Positions 14,237 to 22,735 of a stretch of DNA of 38,403 nucleotides are shown piece after piece. The DNA comes from CAUSKK01 sp963533935. Its GTDB lineage: Bacteria > Pseudomonadota > Gammaproteobacteria > Cardiobacteriales > Cardiobacteriaceae. The position numbers and the translations under genes are program-made. Position 1 is the first letter of the stretch, and each line of letters starts with the position of its first letter. The stretch is taken from positions 1 to 38,403 of the forward strand of contig CAUSQL010000012.1 in the NCBI GenBank assembly GCA_963533935.1. Direction: 5' to 3'. The notes beneath the pieces were generated by a model. The model searched no databases, was not told the origin of the DNA, and worked only from the letters and a program-made list of their open reading frames with translations.

Positions 14237-14976
14237 AACCATTAATCTTCCCCCAGCCCCTCCGGGAGGGGCGCCTCATTAACCGGAAAAATCGCTTCAT
14301 CATGAACGTGGAACTGGACGGGCAAATCATCGAAGCCCACTGCGCCAGCACCGGCCGCATCGGCAATCTGGTGCTGGAGAACATGCCCTGCCTGCTGTCC
14401 GCCAGCGATAATCCCAAGCGCAAAACCGCCTACACCGTGGAGGCCCTGTCCCTCGACCCGCTGCGCAAGAAGCGGAAGCGCTGGTTCGGCATTAATCAGA
14501 ACGCGGCGAACCACTACGTGGGCCATTTCCTCACCACCAACGGCTTTAGCAAAATGCTGCCGGCCGGCACCGTGCGCCGGGAGGTGAAGCTGGGGGATTC
14601 GCGGCTGGATTTCCTCGTGGATGACACCTTTCTGGAGGTGAAAATGCCGCTGCAGAAGCTGAATATGGCCATTCCGCCGCACATAAAAATGTATCCGGAA
14701 CAGCCGGTTTCCGTAACCGACCGGCTCACCAAACACATGGACAGCCTGGGCCAGTCGCTCCAGGAGCACCAGCGGGCAATCATGTTGATTTGCTTTGTCT
14801 ATGACGCGCCCGTCTTTCAACCGCGCCCGCTGCCGCATTTGCCGGAGGGTGGCGCGCGGGTTTTTGAGGTGGCGGCGCGCAATCGGAGCCTGGGCCTGGA
14901 GTTTTGGCAGGTTAATTTTGCCATCGACCCGCTGGGCGTTTCTTTACTTGACTACTTCCCCCTAAAAAATCTATGA
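14233..14976 (+). CDS. sfsA: SfsA family protein (nuclease-like fold)
   Basis: Named in E. coli for stimulating maltose fermentation; the family has an N-terminal OB-like part and a PD-(D/E)XK-like nuclease domain. Features: LREGRLINRKNRFIMNVELDG, AHCASTGRIGNLV (the family usually has AHCPNTG), SDNPKRKTAYTVE, GINQNAANHYV, and the nuclease-like REVKLGDSRLDFLVDD followed by LEVKMPLQ, which supplies the D...ExK pattern. Length 247 is close to the 234 of E. coli. ATG overlaps the TPR gene stop as ATGA, and its own stop overlaps lolB in the same way, so it is embedded in the operon. The position between the TPR gene and lolB is not the usual one. Confidence 0.92.
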   Translation: MKPLIFPQPLREGRLINRKNRFIMNVELDGQIIEAHCASTGRIGNLVLENMPCLLSASDNPKRKTAYTVEALSLDPLRKKRKRWFGINQNAANHYVGHFLTTNGFSKMLPAGTVRREVKLGDSRLDFLVDDTFLEVKMPLQKLNMAIPPHIKMYPEQPVSVTDRLTKHMDSLGQSLQEHQRAIMLICFVYDAPVFQPRPLPHLPEGGARVFEVAARNRSLGLEFWQVNFAIDPLGVSLLDYFPLKNL

Positions 14977-15533
14977 AAAAACTATTATTTATCAGTGCAT
15001 TAGCCCTATTGCTCACCGCCTGCGCCCCGAAACAGAAGCCGGTGGCCAGCGGAGGAGAACCGAGTACCGTTACCACCGCCGGCGCCTTCGACAAAACCAA
15101 CTGGACGGCCATGGGTAAAATCGCCCTCGCCTATCCCAGCTGCGGCCAGGGCACCGAATGCAGCCGCCGCAGCATGTCCGGCACCCTACGCTGGGAGCAC
15201 AAGCCCGGCAGCGAGCTAATTCAGGTCTTCGACCCCATGGGCAAGGAGCATCTGGGCCTGACCTACCAGCCCGGCGGCCTGGTGGAAATGCGCGAGGCCA
15301 ATAAGGCGCCGCGGCAGATGACCCTGCCGGAATTGAGCGCCTACCTGACCATTCCGCTGCCGTTGGACAAGCTGCCGCAGCTGCTGGTGGACCAGCGCAA
15401 CGAGGAGAAATTTGAATTTGACGGCTGGCAGGTGGAGAACACCGAATGGCAGGGCTACTTCTACCGCTCGGTCAAGCTGCGCCAGAAGGACTACTTCATC
15501 AAGATTATTGTTAATGAGATGAAGGCGAACTAG
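14973..15533 (+). CDS. lolB: Outer-membrane lipoprotein receptor LolB
   Basis: Accepts lipoproteins from the periplasmic carrier LolA and inserts them into the inner leaflet of the outer membrane. The 186-residue precursor has a lipoprotein signal peptide with lipobox LLTAC (Cys17). The mature part shows WTAMGKIALAYP, SGTLRWEHKPGSELIQVFDPMG and YQPGGLVEM, then a C-terminal FDGWQVEN and KLRQKDYFIKIIVNEM; the pattern of a WxxxGKIA strand followed by G.L.W corresponds to LolB. Placement downstream of hemA and the TPR gene supports it. Translation is probably coupled to sfsA through an ATGA overlap. ispE, which usually follows lolB, is absent; a convergent mrcB follows instead. Confidence 0.92.
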   Translation: MKKLLFISALALLLTACAPKQKPVASGGEPSTVTTAGAFDKTNWTAMGKIALAYPSCGQGTECSRRSMSGTLRWEHKPGSELIQVFDPMGKEHLGLTYQPGGLVEMREANKAPRQMTLPELSAYLTIPLPLDKLPQLLVDQRNEEKFEFDGWQVENTEWQGYFYRSVKLRQKDYFIKIIVNEMKAN

Positions 15534-15544
15534 CCCAATCCATT

Positions 15545-15625
15545 TTTACCGACGGCCGGGCGCTTTTCCTGTATGTAATTTAAGCGCTAAATACATACAG
15601 GAGAAGCGCCCGTATGTTTGTAAAT
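15545..15625. repeat. Palindromic intergenic element 10
   Basis: Ends TTTACCGAC and GTTTGTAAAT; arms GGGCGCTTTTCCTGTATGTA and TACATACAGGAGAAGCGCCC; centre ATTTAAGCGCTAAA. It begins 11 bp after the lolB stop. Confidence 0.92.
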
Positions 15626-15801
15626 TATTAATTCCTGGCCAAACCCAAGGTCTCTACCCCATTACCGTTTTAATCGGCGAATTGGGAGCCGGCGCGATTT
15701 TCACAGTAAAAAATCTGCGGTCGGGGCAGGGAAATAAACGTGCAACCGCCAGGATTAACTGCTCGCAACTACTCCACACCAAATAATTAGCCCCTCCGAC
15801 T
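15626..15801. other. Unassigned spacer, possible remnant coding stretch
   Basis: No supported gene. One plus-strand frame stays open for about 45 codons and contains LYPITVLIGELGAGAIFTV, then a stop before 15790. It has no start codon or ribosome site and no family I recognise, so it may be a gene relic or chance. Confidence 0.25.
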
Positions 15802-15850
15802 TTTACCGACGGACGGGCGGTTGTTCGACCTAAAGGTCTCACTGCGCCCG
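15802..15850. repeat. Palindromic intergenic element 11 (truncated, cassette-bearing)
   Basis: TTTACCGAC GGACGGGCG followed by the cassette GGTTGTTCGACCTAAAGGTC TCACTGCGCCCG; it is cut exactly where the next element (12) starts. GACCT-AAA-GGTC inside the cassette is a small hairpin. Confidence 0.8.
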
Positions 15851-15983
15851 ATTTTACAAACAGACGGGCGCTTAGGCTGTATGTAATTAACGCTCTAAAT
15901 ACAATACATACAGGAGAAGCGCCCGAGCGTCAGCGAAGGGTGCGTGAGGCGCAAGCCGAACAACCGCCCGTCCGTCGGTAAAT
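15851..15983. repeat. Palindromic intergenic element 12 (cassette-bearing right arm)
   Basis: Left end ATTTTACAAAC, arm AGACGGGCGCTTAGGCTGTATGTA. The right side TACATACAGGAGAAGCGCCC is followed by the cassette GAGCGTCAGCGAAGGGTGCG TGAGGCGCAAGCCGAACAACC, then GCCCGTCCGTCGGTAAAT. It directly follows a truncated element in the lolB-mrcB convergent gap. Confidence 0.9.
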
Positions 15984-15994
15984 ATCCAGACCAA

Positions 15995-16025
15995 ATAAAA
16001 AACGCCGGTTCACACAGAACCGGCG
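15995..16025 (-). terminator. Intrinsic terminator of mrcB
   Basis: On the minus strand CGCCGGTTC, loop TGTGT, GAACCGGCG, then TTTTTTATTT. A 9-bp perfect stem starting 12 bp after the mrcB stop codon. Confidence 0.92.
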
Positions 16026-16037
16026 CAGTTTATGGGC

Positions 16038-18467
16038 CTAATCGTCGCTGTCCAGCGGGTCGTAGCTGGGGAAAGATGGCGGGTCGGGGATAAATCCGCC
16101 ACCACCGCCGCCGTCAAAGCCGCCCCCATCGCGGGACGGTGGCGGAGGCGCCGGTTCACAGCGTTTGCCGTAGTGCTGCGGTTCGCTGCCGGCGATGAAG
16201 GGCGTCCGGGCGCCACCGCCGCAGTTCATGCCCGGCAGCAGGCCGGCGCTGTTCACATTCTTAAAGACAATGTCATCGGGCACCTGCAAATCCAGCGGTT
16301 CATTGGGCAAGATGGCCATGATTTTTTCCCACACCTTCATGGCGCCCTTGGCACCGGTCAGGCCGATGGGCTTGTTCTTATCGTTGCCGACCCAGACCAC
16401 GCTCAAATAGTTGCCGGTGAAGCCGGCAAACCAGCTGTCATTGCTGTTGTTGGTGGTACCGGTCTTCGCTGCCACGTTAAAGCGCTTCAGATTCGCGCTC
16501 ATGGACTTGGCCGTGCCGCGTCTGGGAATTTCCTGCATGGTGGACACCAGCAGATAGTGCGGCGCCGGCAGTATGGCCTGCTTATTGTCCAGCTCAAAGC
16601 GCTTCATGGGCACGCCCTCCTTGGTGGTGATTTCACGAATGGAGCGCAGCGGCGTGTAGTAGCCGTCGTTGGCGATGGTTTCATACATCTGTGCCATCTC
16701 CCAGGGCGAGGTGGCAATGGCCCCCAGCGCCACCGACGGATAGGCGGCGATGTCCGACCACATGCCGAGCCGCTTCATGGTGCTAATCACGTCCTCGATG
16801 CCAATGCCGATTTCCTTGTCCACCACGATGCGGGCGGTAATCACGTTGCAGGAATTAATCAGCGCCTCCTTCAACGTCAGAGTGCCGTTACAAATCTTAC
16901 TGGCGTTCTTCGGCCGCCAACCCTTGTAGTTCAGGCCGGAACCGTTAATGCGCTTGGCCAGGGAAAAGATTTGCGGATACTCCAGAGCGCTCAGATAAAC
17001 CGCCGGCTTCACGATGGAACCGGCCTGGCGCTTGGTGTGAATGGCCCGGTTGTAGCTGCTCAACTCGTTGGCGGTGCGGCCGCCGATGACCGCCGGCACC
17101 TCACCGGTGTTCACGTCCACGATGATGGCGGCGCTCTGCAGGAAGTAGTTTTTATCCTCGTCCTTCACGTCCTTCAGCTTCTTGCCCTTGGGTACACTGA
17201 CCCGCTTGCCGCCGGGCAGGGACGCCACGGCACTGGCCAGGGCCGCCTGGGCCTTCTGCTGCAGCTGCGGGTCCAAGGTAGAGAACACGTTCAGCCCCTC
17301 CTTGGTCAGGTCCTCCTTGGAGTAGTACTGGCTCAGCTGCTTAAACACCAAATCCATGAATTCCGGGAACAGCATGCGGCTGCGCACCGCCTCCTTCTCC
17401 ACCACGTCCAGCGGCATGGCCTGGGCCTTCTGGCTGTCCTGCTCGCTGATGAGATTGTGCTTTACCATCTGCTCCAGAATGAAATTGCGCCGCCGCAGCG
17501 CCGCCTCCGGGTGCTTGCGCGGGTCGGAGGTGCCCGGCTCCCGCACCAGCGCCAGCAAGGTGGCAATTTCGTGCAGGTTCAGGTCGATGAGCTTCTTATT
17601 AAAGAAGTACTCGGCGGCCAGGCCAAAGCCGTGAATGGCGCGGCTGCCGTCCTGGCCCAGGTAGATTTCATTCATGTAACCCTCAAGGATTTTATCCTTG
17701 CTGGCGTACTGCTCCAGCACTACCGCCATGAGCATTTCCTTCAATTTGCGGGAAATGGTGCGCTCGTTGGTCAGGTAGTGGTTTTTAATGAACTGCTGGG
17801 TGATGGTGGAAGCGCCCTGGCGGCGGCCGCCGGCCACGAAGGCAATGTAGAGGGAGCGGCCGAGGCCGTGTAAATCCACGCCGAAGTGGCTGTAGAAGCG
17901 CTTATCCTCCAGGGCCACCAGCGCGTCCACTAGCAGCGGCGGTGCGTCGCCCTTGCGGATTAGAATGCGGTCCTCGCCGGTGCTGGGATAAATGTTCGCA
18001 ATGTGCAGCGGATTAAGCCGTTCTAGAGCCACCTCTTCCAGGGTGGTGAGATTCTCCACATGGGCCACCGTGTTGCCGTTAAAGGTAACAGCAATGCGCC
18101 GCGGCTGCGCCGCCTCGTCCCAGAAGTTAAAGGCCGGCGCGTAGTAAATGATTTCCCCGGCCGAGGTCTTGGCATACTGCATTTCCTTGGACGGCTGCAC
18201 GGCGCGGCCCCGCTCGTCCCGGGCCAGCTCGAAGCGCAGCAGCTTCAGCTCGTTTTCCAAATCCGCCGCACTGACCGGCGCCCCCTGGTACAGCTCCAGC
18301 GGCCGCGCATACACCCGGGCCGGCATGGACCAGATGGCACCGTCCAGGGTCTCGGAGCTTAATTTGTATTCCTTTTCCAAGTCCTTGGCGTAAAAAAAGA
18401 GGCCAACGAACAGCAGAACCGTAGCCGCCAGGCAAAGATAAAAGAGATTACGGAAAATCTTTAACAT
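16038..18467 (-). CDS. mrcB: Bifunctional penicillin-binding protein 1B
   Basis: Polymerises and cross-links peptidoglycan; a type II inner-membrane protein. Order: membrane anchor at about residues 7-28; a UB2H-like region (PARVYARPLELY) near 50-130; a GT51 glycosyltransferase with catalytic Glu in ALEDKRFYSH, then GASTITQQFIKN, RKLKEMLMA and LEGYMNEIYLGQ; and a transpeptidase with SxxK in QAGSIVKPAVY, SxN in INSCNVITA and KTG in AAKTGTTNNSNDSWF. Length 809 against 844 in E. coli PBP1b. The C-terminus is low complexity, rich in Pro and Gly (DGGGFDGGGGGGF) and then acidic, as in some PBPs. Start codon lies 2 bp after the thyA stop. Confidence 0.95.
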   Translation of the reverse strand: MLKIFRNLFYLCLAATVLLFVGLFFYAKDLEKEYKLSSETLDGAIWSMPARVYARPLELYQGAPVSAADLENELKLLRFELARDERGRAVQPSKEMQYAKTSAGEIIYYAPAFNFWDEAAQPRRIAVTFNGNTVAHVENLTTLEEVALERLNPLHIANIYPSTGEDRILIRKGDAPPLLVDALVALEDKRFYSHFGVDLHGLGRSLYIAFVAGGRRQGASTITQQFIKNHYLTNERTISRKLKEMLMAVVLEQYASKDKILEGYMNEIYLGQDGSRAIHGFGLAAEYFFNKKLIDLNLHEIATLLALVREPGTSDPRKHPEAALRRRNFILEQMVKHNLISEQDSQKAQAMPLDVVEKEAVRSRMLFPEFMDLVFKQLSQYYSKEDLTKEGLNVFSTLDPQLQQKAQAALASAVASLPGGKRVSVPKGKKLKDVKDEDKNYFLQSAAIIVDVNTGEVPAVIGGRTANELSSYNRAIHTKRQAGSIVKPAVYLSALEYPQIFSLAKRINGSGLNYKGWRPKNASKICNGTLTLKEALINSCNVITARIVVDKEIGIGIEDVISTMKRLGMWSDIAAYPSVALGAIATSPWEMAQMYETIANDGYYTPLRSIREITTKEGVPMKRFELDNKQAILPAPHYLLVSTMQEIPRRGTAKSMSANLKRFNVAAKTGTTNNSNDSWFAGFTGNYLSVVWVGNDKNKPIGLTGAKGAMKVWEKIMAILPNEPLDLQVPDDIVFKNVNSAGLLPGMNCGGGARTPFIAGSEPQHYGKRCEPAPPPPSRDGGGFDGGGGGGFIPDPPSFPSYDPLDSDD

Positions 18468-18469
18468 GG

Positions 18470-19258
18470 CTACACCGCCACCGGGGCTTTAATCAATGGG
18501 TGATGTTGATAGTTCTGCAATTGAAAATCCTCATAAACATAGTCGTCGATGGAGCGGGCCCGGCTTAGTTGCATGGTGGGCAGCGGGAAGGGCTCCCGCT
18601 GCAGCTGCTCGCGGGCCTGGTCCCGGTGATTGTTGTACAAATGCACGTCGCCGCCGCTCCAAATGAATTCGCCCGGTGCCAAATCACACTGCTGGGCAAT
18701 CATCAGTGTTAATAGGGCGTAGCTGGCAATATTAAAGGGTAGGCCCAGAAATACGTCCGCCGACCGCTGGTAGAGCTGGCAGGACAGGCGGCCGTCGGCC
18801 ACGTAGAACTGAAAGAGCACGTGGCAGGGGGCTAGGGCTATGGCCGGCAAATCGGCCCCATTCCAGGCGGACCCCAGCAGCCGCCGACTGTCCGGATTGC
18901 GGCGAATCTCCGCCAATAGGCTCCTAATCTGGTCAATGGGACCATGCGGCCCGGGCCAGCTGCGCCATTGTTTCCCGTAAATGGGCCCCAGCTCGCCCCG
19001 GCCGTCGGCCCACTCGTCCCAGATGGATACGCCATGTTCCTTCAGATAGGCGATGTTACTGTCGCCGCGCAGAAACCAGAGCAATTCATAAATCACCGAT
19101 TTCAGATGAATTTTCTTGGTGGTAACCAGGGGGAAGCCCCGGGCCAGGTCAAAGCGCAGCTGGTAACCGAAGACCGACAGAGTGCCGGTGCCGGTGCGGT
19201 CGTCCTTGGCCGTGCCTTCCGCAAGAATGTGGCGCAGCAGCTCCTGATAGTTCTTCAT
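18470..19258 (-). CDS. thyA: Thymidylate synthase
   Basis: Methylates dUMP to dTMP using methylene-tetrahydrofolate, cytosolic dimer. Hallmarks: DRTGTGTLSVFG, FPLVTTKK, ELLWFLRGD, the catalytic Cys145 in LAPCHVLFQFYV, QRSADVFLGLPFNIASYA and GDVHLYNNH. The ATG at 19258 (MKNYQELLRH) aligns with E. coli MKQY and puts the nucleophile at residue 145, against 146 there; an in-frame GTG 12 bp upstream is possible but less likely. Part of the minus-strand series lgt-DUF29-thyA-mrcB; lgt-thyA adjacency is common in gammaproteobacteria. Confidence 0.96.
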   Translation of the reverse strand: MKNYQELLRHILAEGTAKDDRTGTGTLSVFGYQLRFDLARGFPLVTTKKIHLKSVIYELLWFLRGDSNIAYLKEHGVSIWDEWADGRGELGPIYGKQWRSWPGPHGPIDQIRSLLAEIRRNPDSRRLLGSAWNGADLPAIALAPCHVLFQFYVADGRLSCQLYQRSADVFLGLPFNIASYALLTLMIAQQCDLAPGEFIWSGGDVHLYNNHRDQAREQLQREPFPLPTMQLSRARSIDDYVYEDFQLQNYQHHPLIKAPVAV

Positions 19259-19300
19259 GGGCTCGGCCACACCCGCCGGCCATACGGTTCTTCGTTCATG

Positions 19301-19711
19301 CTAGGGGAAAAATTTCTCGTCCAGCAGCTGATTAAGACTCCACAGGGGCTTGTCGCCAAAGGAGCCGCCCCCCAGTTCTTCGCTGGCCAGGGCGGCGCCG
19401 TAGCGCCAGGTGCTGCCGAGGAATTCCGGCGTCAGCTGCTCGCGAATGGAAGGGGAGCGCTTGATGATGCGCTGCACGTTGCGGCGCAGGGTGGTAATGG
19501 CTGAACGCAAATCCTTTTTGGCCTGCTGCTGCATTAAAAAATAGTGGAACAGCTGTTCAAAGGACTGTTCCAACTCCAACACTTCGCCGATGGCGAGATT
19601 CTTAATTTCATCAACTAGGGTGAATAAATCCAGCTGGTCAAACTGGCCCTGGCTCAGCAGCGTTGCCTGCTCGTTGGCCCAGCCGTAGTAATCGTCTTCT
19701 TGTTCAATCAT
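19301..19711 (-). CDS. DUF29 family protein
   Basis: A small all-helical protein of 136 residues with the DUF29 pattern: DDYYGWANEQATLLSQGQFD near the N-terminus, then LDLFTLVDEIKNLA, and a helix ELEQSFEQLFHYFLMQQQ. The function of DUF29 is not established; it is common in cyanobacteria and scattered in proteobacteria. I chose ATG 19711 (MIEQEDDYYG), which has AGGAGAG upstream and begins 1 bp after the lgt stop; a longer reading would run far into lgt in another frame. It separates lgt from thyA, which are usually neighbours. Confidence 0.82.
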   Translation of the reverse strand: MIEQEDDYYGWANEQATLLSQGQFDQLDLFTLVDEIKNLAIGEVLELEQSFEQLFHYFLMQQQAKKDLRSAITTLRRNVQRIIKRSPSIREQLTPEFLGSTWRYGAALASEELGGGSFGDKPLWSLNQLLDEKFFP

Positions 19712-19712
19712 A

Positions 19713-20525
19713 TTAACTCTCCTGTGGCGCTTCCGGCCGCTGATATACATAGGAAGGGCGGCGCAGGAAGTAAATGCCAAAAATTATCATGGGTAGGGAC
19801 AGAATCTGCCCCATGGAGAACCAGGAATACAGGCCCAATTGGGCGTCCGGTTCGCGGAAAAACTCAATGGCACTGCGAAAAATGCCGTAGAGCAGTAAAA
19901 ATAGGCCGCTGGCCCGTCCCAACGGTTTAGGGCGCGCGGTATAACACCACATAACTATAAATAGCACCAGCCCTTCAAAGAAGCCTTCATAGAGCTGGCT
20001 GGGGTGGCGGGGCACGTCGCCGCCGCCGGGGAAAACTATGGCCCAGGGCACGTCCGTTTGCCGGCCCCACAGTTCGCCGTTGATGAAATTGCCCATGCGG
20101 CCGAAGAATAGGCCGGTGGCACAGGACATGGCGACGAAGTCGGACACGGCAAAGAAGGGCCGGCGGGTTTTACGTGCGAACAGCGCCGATACCAGCACCA
20201 CACCCAGCAGGCCGCCGTGGAAGGACATGCCCCCCTCCCAGATGCGGAAAATATAGGTCCAGTCCTGGGACCAGTAGGCCCAGCCGTAGGGAAAGACACA
20301 ATAGCCAATGCGACCGCCCAATACCACCCCCAGCATGATATAGGTCAGGTAATCACTGACTTCCTTTTCCGTCCAGCCGTAGCGGCGGCGGCGGGCCATG
20401 GATAGCCAGTAGAAGGCACCAAAGGCACAAACATACATAAAGCCATACCAGGTGGGCCTAATGGAAAAATTTGTAAAAGGAATGGTTAATTCAAAAATAT
20501 AGGGGCTAATATTGGGGAAAATCAT
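19713..20525 (-). CDS. lgt: Prolipoprotein diacylglyceryl transferase
   Basis: Adds diacylglycerol from phosphatidylglycerol to the lipobox Cys of prolipoproteins in the inner membrane, the first step in maturation of the lipoproteins encoded in this window (LolB, the glycine-zipper proteins). Polytopic, 270 residues, about seven membrane segments. Diagnostic motifs: the Lgt signature GRMGNFINGELWGR, GGRIGYCVFPYGW, GGMSFHGGLLG with the essential His, and RHPSQLYEGF. A conserved C-terminal Arg-Glu lies in AIEFFREPD. Diverges from ptsH across 91 bp and leads the minus-strand series. No strong Shine-Dalgarno site precedes the ATG. Confidence 0.96.
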   Translation of the reverse strand: MIFPNISPYIFELTIPFTNFSIRPTWYGFMYVCAFGAFYWLSMARRRRYGWTEKEVSDYLTYIMLGVVLGGRIGYCVFPYGWAYWSQDWTYIFRIWEGGMSFHGGLLGVVLVSALFARKTRRPFFAVSDFVAMSCATGLFFGRMGNFINGELWGRQTDVPWAIVFPGGGDVPRHPSQLYEGFFEGLVLFIVMWCYTARPKPLGRASGLFLLLYGIFRSAIEFFREPDAQLGLYSWFSMGQILSLPMIIFGIYFLRRPSYVYQRPEAPQES

Positions 20526-20616
20526 TTTAATTATGTAGGAATCGTAAAGGACAAATCATAGCCCAATGTGCTAAATTTGTCCGCAATTTAAACCATATCC
20601 AAAAGGAAAATTAACT

Positions 20617-20877
20617 ATGCAACAACAAACCGTAACCGTAACTAATCCCTCGGGGTTGCACGCCCGGCCCGGTAAGGATTTTGTCCAATTAGCCAAGACC
20701 TTTGCTAGTGAAATTACCGTTGGCAAAGGTGAGAATAAATATCCCGGTAAATCTCTATTGAAATTAATGCAAGCCGGCATTAGTCAAAATGACCAAATTA
20801 CTATTTTTGCCGAAGGCGCCGATGAGGAAAAAGCTCTGGCGGCCATGGTGGATTACCTTAAGAATTTAGACGATTAA
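20617..20877 (+). CDS. ptsH: Phosphocarrier protein HPr
   Basis: Carries phosphate from enzyme I to EIIA components. 86 residues, with the active His15 in NPSGLHARPGKDFV and the second conserved block GKSLLKLMQAGI. A Ser is present at the position that is regulatory in Firmicutes, but this alone does not show HPr kinase control. ATG 20617 has AAAAGGA 9 nt upstream. Codons are visibly more A/T-ended than in neighbouring genes. An intrinsic terminator separates it from ptsI, so HPr can be made in excess of enzyme I, a usual arrangement of expression levels. No EIIA or sugar permease is in the window. Confidence 0.96.
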   Translation: MQQQTVTVTNPSGLHARPGKDFVQLAKTFASEITVGKGENKYPGKSLLKLMQAGISQNDQITIFAEGADEEKALAAMVDYLKNLDD

Positions 20878-20890
20878 TTAGCTTTCGCCG

Positions 20891-20915
20891 ACGCCGCCCC
20901 CGGGTGGCGTTTTTT
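20891..20915 (+). terminator. Intrinsic terminator/attenuator between ptsH and ptsI
   Basis: ACGCCGCC, 4-nt loop, GGTGGCGT (with one G-T pair), then TTTTT. It lies only 24 bp before the ptsI start, so partial read-through would set the HPr to EI ratio. Confidence 0.82.
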
Positions 20916-20938
20916 ATTGCTTAAACCAGGATAAACGA

Positions 20939-22651
20939 ATGAAAGAATACAAAGGCCTAGGTGCTTCCACCGGCATTGCCACCGGCCAGGCGTGGATTTT
21001 CTCCCCCCAGACCCCCAACATTGACAACCGCCGCATTGGCGCCGACGAGGGCGAAGGGGAAATTGCCGCCTTCAGGGCGGCGCGGGCCAAGGTGGACGAG
21101 CATTTGGCGGCCCTCTACCAGCGGGTTTTGGAGAAGCAGGGCGAACATGAGGCGGCCATTTTCGAGAGCCACCGGGAACTGCTCGGCGACGACGAGCTGG
21201 AAAAGGACGTGCTGGCCCTAATCCGCGACGAACACAAGACGGCCACGGCGGCGGTTAAGGAATATTTAGACACGGTGGCGGAAACCATGCGCCAGCTGGA
21301 GGACGAATACATGCGCGAGCGCGCCGCCGAATTCCTGGATTTGCAGAACAACCTGCTGCTGGCCCTGAACGGCCTGCCCTTCGCCTCCCTGGCCAGCGCG
21401 CCGGTGGACAGCGTGATTTTCGCCCAGGACTTGACCCCTTCGGAAACGGCCCAGCTGGACCCAGAGAAGGTGCGCGGCTTCGTGCTGGAGCAGGGCGGCC
21501 TGACCAGCCACGTGGCCATTCTTGCCCGCAACCTGGGCATGCCGGCGGTCATGGGCCTGTCCGGCGCCCTGGGCCTGGTGAAGAGCGGGGAAAAGGTCAT
21601 CATCGACGGCGACAGCGGCAAGCTGGTGGTTAATCCCAGCGCGGCCGAGGCGGAAAAATACCGGCAGAAGCACGAGCAGAAACTGGCGGAGAAGGCCGAG
21701 TACGCCAAGCTCTACGGTAAGCCGGCCGAGACCACCGACGGCCGTCGCTTTGGCATGTACACCAACATCGGTTCGCCCAACGACCTGCACCTGGTGGAGG
21801 AGAACGGCAGCGACGGCGTCGGCCTGTTCCGCAGCGAATTCCTCTTCATGGAAGCCAGCCAGGCGCCCAGCGAGGACGCCCAGTACAAAATCTATCGCCA
21901 GGTGGCCGAACAGCTGAAGGGCAAAACCGCCATTCTGCGGTTGCTGGACATCGGCGGCGACAAGCCCCTGCCCTACATTAAGTTTCCCAAGGAGGAGAAC
22001 CCCTTCCTGGGCTGGCGGGGCATACGCATGTACCAAGAAACCTACGATATTTTCACCGCGCAAATCCGCGCCGCCATTCGCGCCGCCGCCTACGGCGACC
22101 TGTGGGTCATGATTCCCATGATTATCAACGTGGAGGAGCTGCTATGGGTGAAGGAGGAAATTCGCAAGCAGGCCAAGAAGCTGGACGAGGAGGGGCGCAA
22201 CCACAATCCGCACCTGAAGCTGGGCATCATGATTGAAACGCCGGCGGCGGCGCTCATCGCCGACCAGCTGGCCCAGGTGGCGGATTTCTTCTCCATCGGC
22301 ACCAACGATTTAACCCAGTACACCCTGGCCTGCGACCGCGGCAATACGAAGATTAGCCAGCTCTACGATGGTCTACATCCGGCGGTGCTGCGGCTGATGA
22401 AGATGACCTGCGACGCGGCCCACGCGGCGAAAATCGACGTGGGCATCTGCGGCGAGATGAGCGGCCAGCTGGAGGCGGTGAAACTGCTGGTGGGCCTGGG
22501 CTTCGATGAGATTTCCATCAGCGGCAAGCAGCTGCCGGCGGTGAAGTACCACATCAGCAAGCTGAACTACGGAGAATGCCGCGCCCTGCTGGAAAAGGCC
22601 ATTACCCTGAATGACGGCCAGGCGGTGCGGGCGCTGCTGCAGGATAATTAG
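20939..22651 (+). CDS. ptsI: PTS enzyme I (phosphoenolpyruvate-protein phosphotransferase)
   Basis: Autophosphorylates with PEP and passes phosphate to HPr. 570 residues: an N-terminal HPr-binding helical domain, the phospho-His191 in GGLTSHVAILARNLGMPAV, then the PEP-binding barrel with GVGLFRSEFLFM, LDIGGDKPLPY, NPFLGWRGIRM, GIMIETPAA, SIGTNDLTQY and the catalytic Cys in VGICGEMSG. Full family length (E. coli 575). ATG 20939 has CCAGGA 7 nt upstream. Element 13 begins 2 bp after the TAG stop. Confidence 0.97.
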   Translation: MKEYKGLGASTGIATGQAWIFSPQTPNIDNRRIGADEGEGEIAAFRAARAKVDEHLAALYQRVLEKQGEHEAAIFESHRELLGDDELEKDVLALIRDEHKTATAAVKEYLDTVAETMRQLEDEYMRERAAEFLDLQNNLLLALNGLPFASLASAPVDSVIFAQDLTPSETAQLDPEKVRGFVLEQGGLTSHVAILARNLGMPAVMGLSGALGLVKSGEKVIIDGDSGKLVVNPSAAEAEKYRQKHEQKLAEKAEYAKLYGKPAETTDGRRFGMYTNIGSPNDLHLVEENGSDGVGLFRSEFLFMEASQAPSEDAQYKIYRQVAEQLKGKTAILRLLDIGGDKPLPYIKFPKEENPFLGWRGIRMYQETYDIFTAQIRAAIRAAAYGDLWVMIPMIINVEELLWVKEEIRKQAKKLDEEGRNHNPHLKLGIMIETPAAALIADQLAQVADFFSIGTNDLTQYTLACDRGNTKISQLYDGLHPAVLRLMKMTCDAAHAAKIDVGICGEMSGQLEAVKLLVGLGFDEISISGKQLPAVKYHISKLNYGECRALLEKAITLNDGQAVRALLQDN

Positions 22652-22653
22652 AA

Positions 22654-22735
22654 ATATACCGACGGACGGGCGCTTAGGCTGTATGTATTTAAAGTTAAAA
22701 ATACATACAACCTAAGCGCCCGTCCGTTTGTAAAT
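22654..22735. repeat. Palindromic intergenic element 13
   Basis: Ends ATATACCGAC and GTTTGTAAAT; arms GGACGGGCGCTTAGG / CCTAAGCGCCCGTCC; centre CTGTATGTATTTAAAG / TTAAAAATACATACA. It starts 2 bp after the ptsI stop. Confidence 0.92.

Noticed and set aside
16032..17873. 613-codon open frame on the plus strand
   Set aside because: It lies wholly antisense to mrcB, whose domains and motifs are complete; the open frame follows from GC-rich codon bias and has no family features.
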